The notes beneath the pieces are model-generated. The model was not told the DNA's origin, searched no databases, and saw nothing but the letters and a program-made list of their open reading frames with translations. Both the position numbers and the translations under genes were made by a program. Positions 16,283 through 16,286 of a stretch of DNA of 16,286 nucleotides are shown here, one piece after another. Every line of letters starts with the position of its first letter. The first letter of the stretch is position 1. Where the stretch lies: assembly GCA_900766825.1 (NCBI GenBank), contig CAAFWU010000022.1:1-16286 (forward strand). Reading direction: 5' to 3'. Origin of the DNA: Bacteroidales bacterium. Its GTDB lineage: Bacteria; Bacteroidota; Bacteroidia; Bacteroidales; Marinilabiliaceae.

Positions 16283-16286
16283 CATG

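Noticed and set aside
1..16286. tRNA, rRNA or CRISPR arrays
   Set aside because: No tRNA-like cloverleaf, rRNA sequence or regularly spaced short repeat series was seen on either strand.

Overview
The window reads as chromosomal DNA of a Bacteroidales-type bacterium (phylum Bacteroidota). Supporting this are a SusC/SusD outer-membrane pair, lipoprotein-anchored efflux parts, promoter matches to the Bacteroides -7 consensus TAnnTTTG, little sign of Shine-Dalgarno sites, and several copies of the AAA-ATPase-like / PD-(D/E)XK (former DUF1703) family that is expanded in this phylum. I cannot name the genus.

Left to right: (1) 1-717, minus strand: the first 239 codons of an AAA-ATPase-like/nuclease gene that runs off the left edge. 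(2) 773-1609, minus: an AraC-family regulator, divergent from (3) 1829-7610, plus: a three-gene RND efflux operon (lipoprotein adaptor, inner-membrane permease, TolC-like outer-membrane factor) whose genes overlap by ATGA and which ends at a strong hairpin terminator (7640-7679). (4) 7680-7944: a short intergenic stretch holding a dispersed repeat, a promoter, and a nearly fully deleted copy of the AAA/nuclease gene (7789-7910: the first codons joined directly to the last 36). (5) 7945-11148, plus: two intact tandem AAA/nuclease paralogues, closed by a bidirectional terminator (11170-11213). (6) 11246-16080, minus: susD-like and susC-like genes (transcribed susC first), with a structured leader and a second copy of the dispersed repeat upstream (16081-16286).

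How the parts work together: the AraC protein probably controls the divergent tripartite pump. The SusC/SusD pair forms a TonB-dependent outer-membrane importer for an unknown glycan or peptide; no degradative enzyme or dedicated sigma/anti-sigma pair lies inside the window to show the substrate. The AAA/nuclease genes are a dynamic paralogue family. Copies lie in opposite orientation on both sides of the efflux cassette, share a leader sequence, have near-identical 3' patches that suggest gene conversion, and left a deletion scar whose promoter seems to drive the two intact copies. Their cellular role is unknown. This family region is the most interesting part of the window. The other genes look like ordinary Bacteroidales accessory functions.
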